The notes under the pieces are model-generated. The model saw only the letters and a list, made by a program, of their open reading frames with translations. It was not told the origin of the DNA and made no database searches. A program made the position numbers and the translations under genes. This document shows, in pieces, positions 50,401 through 61,982 of a stretch of 64,000 nucleotides of DNA. Numbering within the stretch: the stretch's first letter is position 1; every line of letters begins with the position of its first letter. Source of the stretch: Linepithema humile (taxonomy: Eukaryota > Arthropoda > Insecta > Hymenoptera > Formicidae); NCBI RefSeq assembly GCF_040581485.1, contig NC_090133.1, forward strand, positions 19,096,001 through 19,160,000, in the 5' to 3' direction.

Positions 50401-53400
50401 ATCGATAGGCCAACGTTTATTATTATTCAATAAATAATTATTACGCAGTATTAAATATTTTTCATACAAAAGTTAGACTTGCGTAAATCTTGCAACCATT
50501 TTACTTAGCATAATGCTTGTTTATGAATGTTTATAGGTAAAAAATAAGTTTCTCTTTGCATCGTTAAATGAAAATTGATAATAATTAATCATTATAACAG
50601 TAATTATATTAATTTCGATAGAATCGCATGGCAACAGATTTAATCTGTACGAGGCGAATTTACTGAACGTACTATCATATCTGCGATGTTCGTCTCGCAC
50701 GATCGATCGGTTATGTTTCCCTGCCTTTAACCAACTCTAATCTAAAAATTAAACTGCACGTATGAATCAGATCGCAAATAAAAGACAAAATATGCAAATA
50801 CATGTTCAGTGAGCGAACGAAAGAAAAGAGCAACGCAACGTTCAGTTACATAAACAGATACTCGCTATTTGCGAGATGTATGTAAAATCGGCATAATCCA
50901 CCCACGTCGATCGTACATGCGATTCGATTATGCACGGATCGCCAGTTTATGCAATCACGACGATACTTGACATAGGAAGAAAATAAGTTCAATGGCAAAT
51001 CACGCGAAATCGTAGACGATTTGTCGTCTACGTTCTGTCTTTCTTTAACTATTCCGCGAATGGATTCGCGTAGAATGAGGAAGAGCCTTGAAACAGTATG
51101 TGTGACATACGTTTCTAACCACACAAAAAAAACACCGCACTATATCAAGTAATGTCGAACCGTTATGTCTTCGGGCACGCGCCGAGTGATCAATTAGATC
51201 GACTATAACTCTTCTACATCGGTCGCTTGGCAGACTCTTTGGCGACAGTACAGATAGTTACGATGAAATCTTCGCCTTTCAACGAATTGCAAAATCGCTA
51301 AGTCATTATAGCGTAACCGCTTTTTCAGATTATAATATGTCACGAGCTTGGAAGAAAAAGGATCGCAAATCACAACCTTCTGCAGAATTTTTCAGACTTT
51401 TTTAGAGATAAGACAATTTTTTTATTCTTTATACTTTTAGTTTGTAAAAAATACAAAAAAACGATTATTACTGAAATAATCTGATTTATCTAAAATATAA
51501 ACATAATGTCGTCGAAATAACTTCTTTCCCGAGTAAATGTTTATAATAATAATAACAATAAAAATGTTAATATTTTTATAAATTTAGAATTATACTCCTA
51601 TTTTCTCAATTATAATCCCAGATATGGAGAACATTGTTAGGAAGTATAATTTACACGTTCGGAATTGCGCGTCTCCAAAATGCAATGTGATATCGCGTGT
51701 GATTAATCGACAATTATATTTCTCTTGTATGAAATGTTGCTGCGAGATAAAAAGAACCACTTCTCTTTAATTAAACTTGTAGCGACCACAATTTCTACGG
51801 GATTCCCATTATATTATCGTCACAAAATTTCTTCGAAGTCGCGGTTTTCATAAATGATCGACATTATATGCACACGTGTAAGGACGTGTTATCGCGGGGG
51901 CTTTAATCACTACGATAACTAGCTCATTACTTCGCTGGAATTCGGGATTTATTATATTCGTGAAAACAAAATGTTACACGATGAAATTATCGCGCCTGTA
52001 ACGCGACGTAGAAAATAATAAATTTATTGTTATATAACATTAGCGAATTGGAGTAGAAGGAAGTTTGCTACGACTTTAATTGGAACTCTAATCGGCGAGA
52101 TCATTAGATTAATTAGTATGTAATCGGTAATGCGTGTTTAGTGATCGCGATTATTATATACAATATAATTGTACATATAATATGCTTTAATTCGTGATGC
52201 GACGTCTGATGATTAATTTATCGTTTATTTGATTATAGAAGTTTCCTACATCAAGAGATTCGGTTACAATCGCATTTTTCCGTGAGAACGCTTGAAACAC
52301 TCGACCGCATAAGACGTGCATATCTCGCGCTAAAATCAAATCGAGGAGGCTCGTCGGTGATTCATGTATCGCGGTACATTAGCGAGATTACATCATAAAT
52401 ATTTAATTTCATAATCATAATTATAAGTTACCCAACGCGCACGACAACCGTAAGTCGGAAAAAATCTCGGGATTACCAGAAAATTGATAAAATCGCTTCG
52501 AAAAAATCTCACGAATAAAATATTCTACTTTTAATGGCACTGAAGTAAAATGAATCATTTATATATGTAAAATTGCAAACAAATGAGACAAATGACGCGA
52601 ATAAAGCGCAGTGTAAATAATAATTCAAGTTATTTTGTTTTAATATGTCTGAGACAATATTACGTCACAATCGTATGTAAAATAACGTAATCGTATACGT
52701 AAAAATAACGTAAAAATAATTATCAAAAGTCTCTCGCAAATCACATTGTTTAAAACGTCATATTCGACGTAATGCCGATAAATTACGCGAGCAAGGATAA
52801 ATATTTTGATCTGATGCGCGTACCTATAAGAATGTAAAGATTTATGACGTACGTTAATCATTGATATCTCTCCCTCGCGTCGATGTTTCATTTTATGATT
52901 ATCGCAAGGCTCCATAAATTATGAGCACCGAATTTTAATCGAACAATTTTTAATTGCCCAAGTGGCGATCACGTGTAGAATAGCATGACAGAATCACGTG
53001 AAGGACAGAATAGACAATCACCGCCGCCGACCGAAGAAAAATTTAAAAAGTTTGAAAAGAAAGAAAAATATGCAAGCTTTACAAAGGAATGCAATTTTCC
53101 ACAGAATCTCGTTTTACACGTTTGTGGATTTCAAAAGATGGTTTTCTTCGCCTATTTCTACAGTGCCATTGGCGATTGAGATAATGCAATAGACTGTACA
53201 AGAAAATAGGAGGATTATTTCAAGAGTGCGGTTATAAAATTTTTTCAAATGCGTTGCGGATTGCGTGTTATGGAGAGCGAACTCAATATCATGCAAATCT
53301 TTTTTACCGAGCGTAATAATATAAATTACTCTTTATGTTAAGAAGTGCATTAAATCTTGCAATTTAGTAGCAACTACAGATTACATTAATAGCAGACGAG

Positions 53401-56400
53401 TTTTTATATATTACATTCGAAAAATACTTTTACGATGCTATAAATTCTTTGAAAGAAAGCTTGCAATTTCCTTTTATCATCATAGTTCCTTTCAATATGC
53501 AATTTAAGCATATATTGGAATACGAGGAAGCCGGCAATAAAAGAGAGTATTCGTAGATACACCTGCGGCTGAGGCGGCGAGTTTGCGAAGAGCACACATA
53601 TGCGAAAAATTTGCGCGTGACGTACATCGGATGACGAACGGCGGTTAGAATTACGCGATTGCACGGGGTGCTTCGCGTTTCAATCGAGGCCACGACGCAT
53701 TGTTCCTTCAGAAGCACGCGGAAAGCCTGAAAATCCCGGGCAGACTTGGCACGCATCGTGACAGGTAATCTCGCGGGGCTTCTCTAGTGATTCGTTGCAA
53801 AACAGAGAAGAGAGAAGGTGAAAATAGAGCGTGGCGTTAGCACCCACTCCGAAACAGTCACGAATCCCTCGTTTTCTTTGCGCAGCTGAATAAACTTCGC
53901 AATCAGTCAGAATTTAATTATATTTAATCGATTTAATCCATGCGTCCGGGAAAATATTTTTGTTATCGCGTTTCGTTTGATCACTGTTGATCAATTAATA
54001 TTTTTCTACTGTGAACGCATTAACTAAATATAGATTTATCTATAATATATCATAATTGTTCATAAAAACTGTCAACTTAATTCTTATATAAATTTTAATA
54101 TAAAATTATATTAATTTAACTTCAGATGTAAATTTCTGCGGAAATAACAAGACGTTAACTTTTGCAAAATGTGACGAAGCCGCAAATCTCTAAGTAATCG
54201 GCGAATTAAAGAATGTCGACGTGCACAATTCATGGTTTCCTGATGAGCGATACAACAATTCCGTAGCATAAATTTACACATCTCTTGATACAAACGATAA
54301 CAGTGATACGCGCTCATTGTAAAGCCATATCCGTTTACATGGTAATTGTGTGATCGGAAAGCGATATAATTTTATTGTGTCTCATCACCAATTTTACAGC
54401 AGAGTTAAAATATTCATTACTACATTTGCATTATTTATAATACATTTATTCATGATAAAATAGATCAGAAATGGGAATTAGTTGCAACTTTCGGCTCGAT
54501 TTTCTGATTGACGTCCACTGTCCCCTCCTTGCTGCTCACATTCTAGTAACGAGTCACCAAACGCGCTATCAACACCCTTATGTATAACTAAGGTGCGTGA
54601 TATTCAGCCTCAGGAATGACCATATCACAAATGCAACAAGATAATAAATATGAGGTAATAGATTTCCACTTCACCTGTGAGGTACTATTATTAATGCATT
54701 CTTCAACAATAGTGCCTCACAGGTGATATGGAAATCTATATTTGTCCCATAGTTATTATCTTGTTGCATTTGTGATATGGACATTCCTGAGACTGAGTAT
54801 CGCGTACCTTAGTTATGGGCGTTGTTAGCGCGTTTGTTGACTCGTTGTTAGTATGCGAACGGCAAGGAAGGGGCAGGAGGCGTCAATCAGAAAATCGAGC
54901 TGAAAGTTGCAACTAATTTCCATCTCTGAAATAGATAATGCCATAAATACTATCCTTATACAAATTTACGTGCTAGTTTCAACGTTAACGATGCAAATAC
55001 GGATAAGAAAAAGCACGATCCATTTTAACTAATATACGTATCCTATAAATATTAATTTGAAAACTATAAATTGCGAGTAATAATTATTTATATATAGACA
55101 GAAAAATTTTAATCATCATTTATGACACTTTTGTTACAATTTTTCCTTTCTAAACTAATCGCGAGAAAGCAATAAATTGTTTCACATTATAACCGCGGCT
55201 TCGTTACGCACGTCGACACAATTTTTAACTTCAATAATCGAATATGTATTTCTATTGTGCAAGTACAAGTTACTTCCGTTGGACGTCGTGCGAGCCGGCA
55301 CGATCAATCGTAAGAAAATGCGAGGATGTACACGAGAAAGTCGAGCACGTGCCACTGATATACAGGCTCGTCCAAAATACATTTTGTCAATTTCACGAAC
55401 GCGTTTACAAACAACACAACAAAACGAACTAATTATCTTATGATAAAAATTCACAATTTATGGCTTGAAAAATACTGCTTTTATCATTGAGAGCGCAAAG
55501 TAAAGATATTGAACTAGAAAAAGACATTAGATACAAGAAAAATATTGATGTTTGTGTTCAATATTCATCGCTTGCCATGTACTTAAAATATATATCGATA
55601 TTTACATACATCTGCAATATTAATAAAATATCGATATCTGAATATGATTAAAAATTTACAGGAAACTATAAACTGTACGTATAATTGCAAGCTCGATATC
55701 TATGAACATAACTGTAAACTTTCTACAACCATGTCTATAAACCCGATACACGCCTATAAATATTTCTTCAACGTACCACTTGCACTTTTTGATAATAAAA
55801 CACAGCAACTACACGGACGAAAAAATTTCTGAAAGTAGATTTGAACCATCCGATAAGATTAATATCACGAGGGGACTATTTGCAACTACAAGCGGCCAAG
55901 AATAAGTCGAGATAATAAGTTTCCAACCCTTATAATGTATCATCTACGAAATTTGCCGTTCCTAATTCTTCCCTAGCAATGAAACAATAACCAATTTCTA
56001 GTCTATTCGAAAACAACGAAAAACAACGCGGCTTTATTAAGAGAGCCAAATTTAGTCGAATCGATTTATATTCGACCGAAAATTAAGCTCTCAGAAACAC
56101 GATCCAACGAAGAGCCATTTCTTCGGTTTCACCACCAATATTTTCTTATCGATATAATTTTTTGTCGGTAATATTTCGTCGTAAATAAGCGAACTTTATT
56201 GCCAATAACAATAATTTACGAACACGCAAAAATTGGCGAAATAAATGTTATCGGCCGCCCTAAAAAGAACGAGTATCGTGTTTGCGATTTCCGCAACAGT
56301 TGGAAGAAATGGAGAAGTTATTACTATATTGTTTTTGTTATGCGTTCGCATGTGAAAAAAAAAGTTGAAAAACATGCAGCAAAACATTAATATACAATCG

Positions 56401-57057
56401 CGATAAGCAATCATAAAATCTTATTTTCAAATCGTAGAAAATTTTCAGAGTGAATGTCATAATAATTTTATCAAACTGTACATATCAGATAAATCCTCTT
56501 GTGATGTTAATCACGTAATTAGTGATATTAAAGTTTAGCATAAAGAGCTGATCAAGTTACTTATAGCGTCGATTATAATAACGCCAATGTCACGGACGTT
56601 TTTGTATTTTTAAAATACATTTTGTATTTTAATAACATAATTATTTGCAATATGTTTTTAATAGTAAAGAATAGTTATATAAATGCGTAAAATCAAATAT
56701 ATAAATATGATTTCTCTAAATATTAAAAATGTAGTGCATCGATTGTCTAGACAAAGTCCAGACAGAGAAAATGAAAGATTCAAATTATGCAAAATAATAT
56801 TTCAAGAAATAATTTTAAATCTTTCTAAGTGTCGTCTTTCGTTTTTCTCGCCTGTGCGTGAATTAATTTCATGGTTGCTGATTAGTAGTTGAGACCTGTT
56901 ACAAGTTGCGGAGAGGCTTGATAATCACATCCGTCATTCCCAGAAAGAAATTCGCCTTCAATTTACTGAATCATCACAAACTGACACATATAATGTATTC
57001 CATATAATAAAATTATGTAACATTTAAAATTATTTTATTTCTTCTTTGCTTAATCAG

Positions 57058-57102
<45 letters not shown>

Positions 57103-57514
57103 TAATCTCAATTAATTAATCTCAAATATACAGATTATATGTAACGATTATCTTGAATCCAATTATCAAAGATTAAAACAAATTTTGCGAATTAGTTGAA
57201 AGTTTTTATTTGCCACTTGACGCACTGTAAAATCGTTCTTTTTTATAAAAATTCTTCTTTTTCAAGCCTCTCCGCTTTCTCTCTGCAGGTTCCCTATTTT
57301 TTGCAGTTTAAGTTTTATCGAATTTGGGTAACAAAATAAAAATTCATAGTTTCTCATGACCAATTGTTAAATAAAATCTCGCATTGACTAACTCATAATA
57401 ATCGCGCGAATTAATAAATCGCAGTAATCTTGCTTCGTAAAATTCAAATAAGGTACTCACCAGGGTGTTCTGATATCCCAGTCCATAATCCTCGCTCTCT
57501 CTTCGATCGGCCAT
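29441..57514 (-). CDS. ClC-2 / ClC-a type voltage-gated chloride channel, alternative first exons
   Basis: Common coding exons in transcript order: 34140-33855, 33445-33234, 33028-32508, 32412-32178, 32055-31893, 31611-31381, 31174-30951, 30880-30692, 30594-30452, 30235-30064, 29958-29731 and 29614-29441. Phases agree throughout and they total 925 codons plus stop; human ClC-2 is about 900. Family signatures are GSGIPE (second exon), GKEGPFVHIAS with the gating glutamate near residue 200, GGVLFSIEVT, and PSGIFIPVF. The residue after FSIE is V, where proton-coupled ClC exchangers carry a second glutamate, so a plasma-membrane chloride channel is expected. Two cytosolic CBS domains follow (about VEDFMVRDV to LIEKHIG, and CHIDPAPFQLVERTS to KAIEDAN). 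Three 5' starts are listed separately. The acceptor of exon 33028 lacks a clear pyrimidine tract, and the 30452 donor is GC rather than GT. Confidence 0.93.
34141..35875. other. ClC-a intron
   Basis: No further exon recognised. Holds four imperfect tandem copies of a 9-base unit (gatcagcct) at 35032-35067 and generally AT-rich sequence. Confidence 0.5.
35032..35067. repeat. 9-bp tandem repeat (gatcagcct) x4
   Basis: Two perfect and two imperfect consecutive copies of gatcagcct, each containing a TGATCA-like palindrome at the junction. A short minisatellite in a ClC-a intron. Confidence 0.85.
35876..35929 (-). CDS. ClC-a alternative first coding exon, proximal
   Basis: ATG at 35929 opens 18 codons, MPAVILNKAYFVCNDDYL, ending exactly at gtaagt in phase 0, which fits the common exon beginning MYGRYTRDLG at 34140. 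The placement, phase and strong donor are the evidence. The resulting N-terminus is short and hydrophobic rather than acidic like the other two, so this isoform may differ in N-terminal gating or sorting. Its promoter would lie in the interval upstream, which is AT-rich without an obvious TATA box. Confidence 0.65.
35930..40527. other. ClC-a intronic/promoter interval
   Basis: Aside from the candidate mini-exon at 37324-37347, nothing can be assigned. Shadow frames on both strands lack splice context. The stretch upstream of 35929 should contain the proximal promoter, but no motif stands out. Confidence 0.4.
37324..37347 (-). CDS. Candidate fourth short first exon of ClC-a
   Basis: An ATG at 37347 opens eight codons (MSRVGFAD) that run straight into gtaagt (GT at 37323-37322) in phase 0, the phase required to join the common exon at 34140. 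At this length chance is a serious possibility. It is listed because its position, strand and phase match the three better-supported first exons. Confidence 0.22.
40528..40615 (-). CDS. ClC-a alternative second exon of the long N-terminal isoform
   Basis: The acceptor ttttttag at 40617-40616 is followed by 88 bases. The first base completes an Arg codon from the exon at 41106-40958. The next 29 codons read PSQAFYPCPPPNADEEQQEF then DPFDYINTI and stop at gtaagc in phase 0. DYINTI followed by MYGRYT closely parallels GYQNTL followed by MYGRYT made by the distal exon, and human ClC-2 has QTLMYGRYT at the same place. That parallel supports the assignment strongly. Confidence 0.8.
40958..41106 (-). 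CDS. ClC-a alternative first coding exon, long acidic/basic N-terminus
   Basis: ATG at 41106 encodes MASQAAKKELLEETLHHHPE, an acidic stretch GSEEEVDKEWEEFTRLM and a basic tail KEKRRNRPH. It ends with two bases before gtacat (GT at 40957-40956), phase 2, which fits only the exon at 40615 among those found. The pair gives a 79-residue isoform-specific N-terminus. Charged, low-complexity and probably cytosolic; human ClC-2 carries its ball-like inactivation region in this part of the protein. Frames on the opposite strand here are shadows. Confidence 0.75.
41107..47077. other. ClC-a large intron, left part
   Basis: No exon of confidence. On the minus strand an ATG at about 43019 followed by MGWLFFPKC and gtaat (phase 2) could feed the 40615 exon, but this is weak. 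A 128-codon plus-strand frame with an ATG (46528-46914, serine-rich middle, basic end) has no recognised homology and is treated as unproven. CpG-richer sequence at about 41200-41700, just upstream of the 41106 start, is a plausible promoter region for that isoform. Confidence 0.35.
47078..49436 (-). CDS. Malate/L-lactate dehydrogenase-like oxidoreductase (Ldh_2 family), nested in ClC-a
   Basis: Two exons: 49436-49089 (116 codons) and 47926-47078 (282 codons plus stop), phase 0 junction TDFQ / AIALVDGKNALGQVVG. The family comprises NAD(P)-dependent type 2 malate/L-lactate/sulfolactate dehydrogenases. Its hallmark block around GSNHYGICGYY (residues 155-163, containing the catalytic His region) is present, as are TNTSPLMAP and the C-terminal GYKGYGLGLMVE. 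The total of 398 residues is longer than the usual 350 or so. The extra basic, serine/arginine-rich N-terminus before MATGCQDYDG could be a mitochondrial presequence, or translation may start at that second Met. The donor ag/gttcga is weak. Several open frames on the plus strand are shadows. The gene lies on the same strand as, and inside, the ClC-a intron. Confidence 0.9.
48195..48431. repeat. 139-bp tandem duplication in the dehydrogenase intron
   Basis: Two adjacent copies starting at cgacaatgccggcaattttc (48195 and 48334) are spaced 139 bases apart. They share several blocks, including ctaattagcgtt and a closing (a)aattgtc(g/a)ac, with considerable divergence between. Non-coding and inside the single intron of the gene. 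Confidence 0.7.
54466..54928. mobile_element. hAT-like foldback MITE, 463 bp, 8-bp TSD
   Basis: Begins CAGAAATGGGAATTAGTTGC and ends in the imperfect inverse (...GCAACTAATTTCCATCTCTG). It is flanked by perfect AAATAGAT copies at 54458-54465 and 54929-54936. The arms are about 200 bases and align end to end around an AT-rich centre near 54690. CAG-starting ends with an 8-bp duplication indicate the hAT superfamily. The terminal 30 bases or so match the element at 21069-21507. No coding capacity. Confidence 0.92.
57059..57097. repeat. TA microsatellite
   Basis: About 19 uninterrupted TA units, likely polymorphic in length. Located in the intron about 360 bases downstream (transcript sense) of the distal ClC-a first exon. 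Confidence 0.95.
57461..57514 (-). CDS. ClC-a distal first coding exon
   Basis: ATG at 57514 opens MADRRESEDYGLGYQNTL (18 codons) and ends at gtgagt in phase 0. Joined to the common exon it gives ...YQNTLMYGRYTRDLG, matching the human ClC-2 N-terminal block in spacing and sequence. Use of this start makes the gene about 28 kb with a first coding intron of about 16-23 kb that contains the dehydrogenase gene. The 5' UTR may begin further upstream, because agtcaag before the ATG follows a possible AG acceptor. Confidence 0.85.
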
Positions 57515-60500
57515 CTTGACTTTCTATCCCGTGGGAAAAGAGTAAAAAACTCAAAAAATGTTTTACTCGCTCAGGAAAACGCCGTCAACAGCAGGGTGGA
57601 GGCAGGATAGTGGAGAGGAGATGAGCGTAGATGGGAAGACTCGCGGTGTCCAACTACAACTTAACGCTTGATCCACGATTAAGTGTCAAAGATGCTCGGT
57701 CTTCTCCTTCCTTGTTCCTTCCCGTTGCGGCAATTTGTCAATGATACACCTTATCATGAGTGTACGACACCCTGGCGTCAGGAAAACTTCCGGAATCCCG
57801 ATTTTTTATCAAATTCTTCGCGAGCGTCGCGGTGGGAAGTCAACGGTTGATTACACAATGTTTGTTAATGAAGAAATAGGTCAAAGCCCAGCGAGAAAAA
57901 TTTTCTCTCTTGAAAGCAATCTCTAGTAAACAAAAAAAAAAAAACTGAACTGTTATTTCACAACTTGAAAATAATTATTAATTATTGCAGACAATTTTAC
58001 ATGTAATTTGTACTACAAATACAAGATATTTCTTGCATTTTAATCTCGAGGGTTAACGATTTTGTCAACTTCGTAACGTGCTTCGAATTAATCGTGTCGA
58101 TAAGACCGTGGTCCAGAAATAACCTTGTCATTTATGTGCTTCGTGAAATTGATACATTTACTATTCCCGCGACTGTGTCTGCGAACCGGCGCGACGAAAA
58201 GCATCCGTGCGATCGAATCTCGTGCACTGGCAATTCATATTGCGGTGACAGCGCGCTTTCTTAGAAAACGCGTGAAAAGCACTTATAAAACGCGTCATAT
58301 AATCGCAATTGATAGCGCTTTCGCGACGATGTTAACAGCGCGAAGAGAGTCGCGACTTTGATAAAAGAAGGCTCAAGATATCGTCCAGTCATTATGCAAA
58401 CACCGACCTGCTGTAACGATCGGCAACGAATAAACTAGCTGCCCGACAAATAAAAAATTAGTCACCGATCCTACTGCACTTTCCGATCGGCGTTGTAACG
58501 CGATCGTTTCTATATTACATTCAGAACGGACTTTCGAGCTAGTAAATATTGACGATGAGAACGTTTCGAGAACCAAATACGCTTATCACGACAGTTCGAG
58601 GTTCTCGTTCATTCGTTATCGATAGAGCCGGTCGTTTTCGTATTAACGATTTTTCGAATCGTATTAAATACTCCGTAAAATAATATTCAAAAAAATGCCT
58701 TACTTGTCGAACTTCGTGCCTCCGAAATCTTTGACCGATTGGAGCGGTGAAGCGCGCAAGATTAATCTTCTTAATCTTAATCTTCAAAATTCATCGTGTT
58801 ATTTGTGCGCGAAAACGACAGCGAGTGGTTGGTTTCGTGTACGTGGCGAATTTGGCAGAGTGCAGGACTTTTCTGTCAAAGATCGATGATTGGATCGTCG
58901 CGACTGACAACGCGTGAGATCTTTCGTGACGCGGCGAGCGCGACGCTTCGCGTGCGCCTCTGACTGCCCGGCTGGACGGTCGCGAGCCGACTGATAGGTA
59001 TATGAATGAAGCGGACAAGATTTCAGTCGACAGTGTTTGCGAGCAAATTCAAAATTCTACATCGGCGATGACGGCATGAGCGATAATCGTCGGCGCTGTT
59101 GCCCGCGATTGCTCCTGCGATCGATCGTTCGAACTAGCATTCGATGACGTAAAGTCATGTTTAAACAAAAATGTAACGTAACAAAGTTTCGCTCTTTGAA
59201 ACAACAAACATGTGAATTTTGAATGACAACTTCTGTTCTATCGAATTTTTCTCGTCGAATTTTCTTCGCAAATAGAATTTTAATACAATCGACCATTTTG
59301 CCTTTATTTCTAATAATCCTTACACGAAAAGCAGTTTTAGAACAAAAAAATAAGTTTACAATAAGCGAATCTTTCTGATTTCTTACGCCATCGCAAATTT
59401 AGAACTTATTGATTCGTAAGATCATAAATCAGAATTACAACCGAGTAGTCTGTTAATTATTTTCAAATTGACACGGCGATTAATATCAATATAATGGCTA
59501 TCCATACTCAAGCACTAAGGATACTCTTAATTGTCAAGGAAAATATGCGTTGAAAGTGACCTTTCCTATAGACATGATAAAAAAATGTCACTTAGCTTTT
59601 CCATGATTCGGCGAGAAACAAGTAGGTCAGTTTTATGAACATGATAATTTTCAATGAATACAATTAATAAGTTAAGCCGTGGACGATGACCTTTTCCTTT
59701 TCCTTGTATTATCATTACCTCGTTCGCACGCGATATAAGCTACTTTTACAGAATACGAATAAAGGCGATCGACCTTGACCATCAATTTGCCATTGCATTA
59801 ATTGATGCAAAAACAATACTAATTAATTATCAAATACTTCAATCTCACGTAACATTTGAATCGTCAGTGACGCTTTCCAGATCACAATCGGACGATCGAA
59901 AGAAAATAGATAACAAAAGCATATCAATGTTTGATATCGATATGTCGACATATATTTTACATCACCTACATCCGTCGCAAATAATTTATTATATACTAAA
60001 ATACAAATTTCTCATAATAATATTACTACAAATAAAAATGATTTGTTCTTTTCTCTATTTTAATTTAATATTTAAATGTTATTGTTTTTCTTGCATTATA
60101 TGAAATATTAAGCATACAAATTTTGCATAATTTATACCGCGCTACTGAACATCGAACTCTTTATATTCATGCGAATTACGTTATTTGTGACCTCCATTTG
60201 TTAAAGGTTTTTCCCCGTTGATCTATGCATACCGTTTATCGCGCGTCTACGTCGTGTAATTTCTTTTTTTTTTTACGACGCAATCAACGGCACTACGAAC
60301 AAACGCTGATTAAACGAGCCTTCTCAGCAAGAGCGATTCTAAACTTCCGATTTTAACGACACAAAAAATTATTTATTAGTGAATGAGAATAATATTCCAG
60401 CAAAATTTCGTCAGATCAAAAATCGATGTTAATTCCATCAGACAAAAATGTCTAAAGTAAACATTTACGAACATTTTCTAAGCATGCAATCGAAATGGAA

Positions 60501-61111
60501 TACGAAAAAAACCATATGGCGTAATAAAAACACTGTGGATTACCGTCGTTTAACGTAGTGCTCGCTTTTACGATGCTGAGAAATGAGATGACTCATACAG
60601 TTCCTAATGACGCCAATATAATTGGACGTAATATTGTAAATGAAGGAAATTATGCTAATTGCTTATTGTATAATACGTAATCATTATAAAAAAAAGTCGC
60701 TACACTGGTTTGATTTCAATTATTGTGATGGAATAGACGGAAGAGGCTGCAGGAGAGTCAATATTAACAGACTCAATCGGAAAGAGTACAAACATCATAT
60801 ATTATATATCAATAAATTCATAATAAGCAGTGTTGTAACAAGATTAACATTGTAAGAACACCAGACAGTTTCATTATATATATTTTTTAAAAGAAGGCCA
60901 CCCGTATTAATACTGGCTGTTAGTCTAATAGTTGTGCGTGTCGATGTAATATTCAAGTCAATCTCAAAAATATATTTTTTGTTCCCAATTTTATGTGACG
61001 ACATTGTGTTGTTTTTACAGTCCCCGCTATACATACTTCACCATAATGCAACTTATACTAAAAGGATCTCTTGATCGAAATGACCCAACTCTTTCCTTTG
61101 GTACAACATTA
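57515..61111. other. Intergenic region between ClC-a and VAMP
   Basis: No gene recognised. A GC-richer patch at about 58850-59120 lies upstream of the distal ClC-a start and could be its core promoter or a 5' UTR exon, but no splice link was confirmed. The rest is AT-rich. Confidence 0.4.
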
Positions 61112-61549
61112 TCATTTTGGAGTATTGTCAGAGTCTGAAGACGAACTTGGTACGACCGAAGCTATCGTAAACGTTAAAAGAAAAATAAATAACTGTGTAA
61201 CGTTAAAGAGTGCAAGCTTGTGAGCTTCCACTATGTACTTACCGATGATGATAATTAAGATAACAACACATATGATACCAATGATAATCATCATTTTGAG
61301 ATTCTTCCACCAGTATTTTCGCTTCAGTTTTCCAGCATGCTGTTCGAACTGCGTCGCGCCTTGCTGCAGGGCATCTGCACGGTTCTCAAGCTCTGAGAGC
61401 TTCTGATCTCGCTCTAATACTTTCTCCACGTTAACCTTCATTATACCCACAACCTCGTCCACAGTTGCTTGCGTTTGTTGCAGCTTTTTGCTAGCTCCCG
61501 CTTGCTGCGTATTGTGTGGACCACCCTCTCCTTCTCCTGTGCCTTCCAT
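61112..61549 (-). CDS. Synaptobrevin / VAMP (R-SNARE)
   Basis: Coding exon 61549-61243 encodes 102 residues: a short Gly/Glu-rich head (MEGTGEGEGGPHNTQQ), the R-SNARE helix from KKLQQTQATVDEVV to FEQHAGKLKRKYWW with the zero-layer Arg in VLERDQKLSELE (about residue 47), and a C-terminal membrane anchor of about 20 residues, MMIIIGIICVVILIIII. A strong donor (g/gtaagt, GT at 61242-61241) and an AG at 61163-61162 define an 81-nt intron. The final exon 61161-61112 then adds ASVVPSSSSDSDNTPK, giving 118 aa. It belongs to the VAMP1/2/3 group of vesicle SNAREs, which pair with syntaxin and SNAP-25-type proteins for exocytosis. The tail after the membrane anchor would be luminal. An acceptor at 61588-61587 shows a 5' UTR intron. 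Confidence 0.92.
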   Translation of the reverse strand: MEGTGEGEGGPHNTQQAGASKKLQQTQATVDEVVGIMKVNVEKVLERDQKLSELENRADALQQGATQFEQHAGKLKRKYWWKNLKMMIIIGIICVVILIIIIGKYIVEAHKLALFNVTQLFIFLLTFTIASVVPSSSSDSDNTPK

Positions 61550-61982
61550 GATTTTGAAAATAAATCAAATAGACCCCACAACTATCCTGTAATTAGAAAT
61601 TTGTTATCCAACTGTATTAATTTATGATCACCATGTACACGTTTCTAATCTAGATAAAACAATGTAAAATATAACACTTTTACAACAATTTAAAAAACAT
61701 TGTGTTATTACAGAAATGACAGGTACACGCCCATAACCTCAAAAGCATACATATGTTTCCAAACAAGGCCTATTTTTACATATGCCGGTCCATCAAATTA
61801 TTTATCGCTTTCTCTTCTTAACAAGTAAGGAAATTTTGAATATATAGAAATAAAAATACTACGAAATAGAAACATAATAAATGATACAATTATTGTAGAA
61901 TCATCAGTTAAATCATATGACTTTCACAGTAATAATATTATAATGATTTTGATATTGCACGCGAAACAATTGTCTCACTCAC

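Larger units (their letters stand above)
49437..57460. other. ClC-a large intron, right part
   Basis: No coding exon recognised. Contains the hAT-like foldback element at 54466-54928 and a TA microsatellite at about 57059-57097. The open frames at 49950-50318 (no ATG) and 53430-53756 on opposite strands have no splice or family support. The first few hundred bases right of 49436 should hold the dehydrogenase promoter. Confidence 0.45.

Noticed and set aside
53430..53756. 108-codon minus-strand frame MRAKSARDFQAFRVLL...
   Set aside because: Starts with a plausible ATG but ends without a good donor, and I recognise no family.
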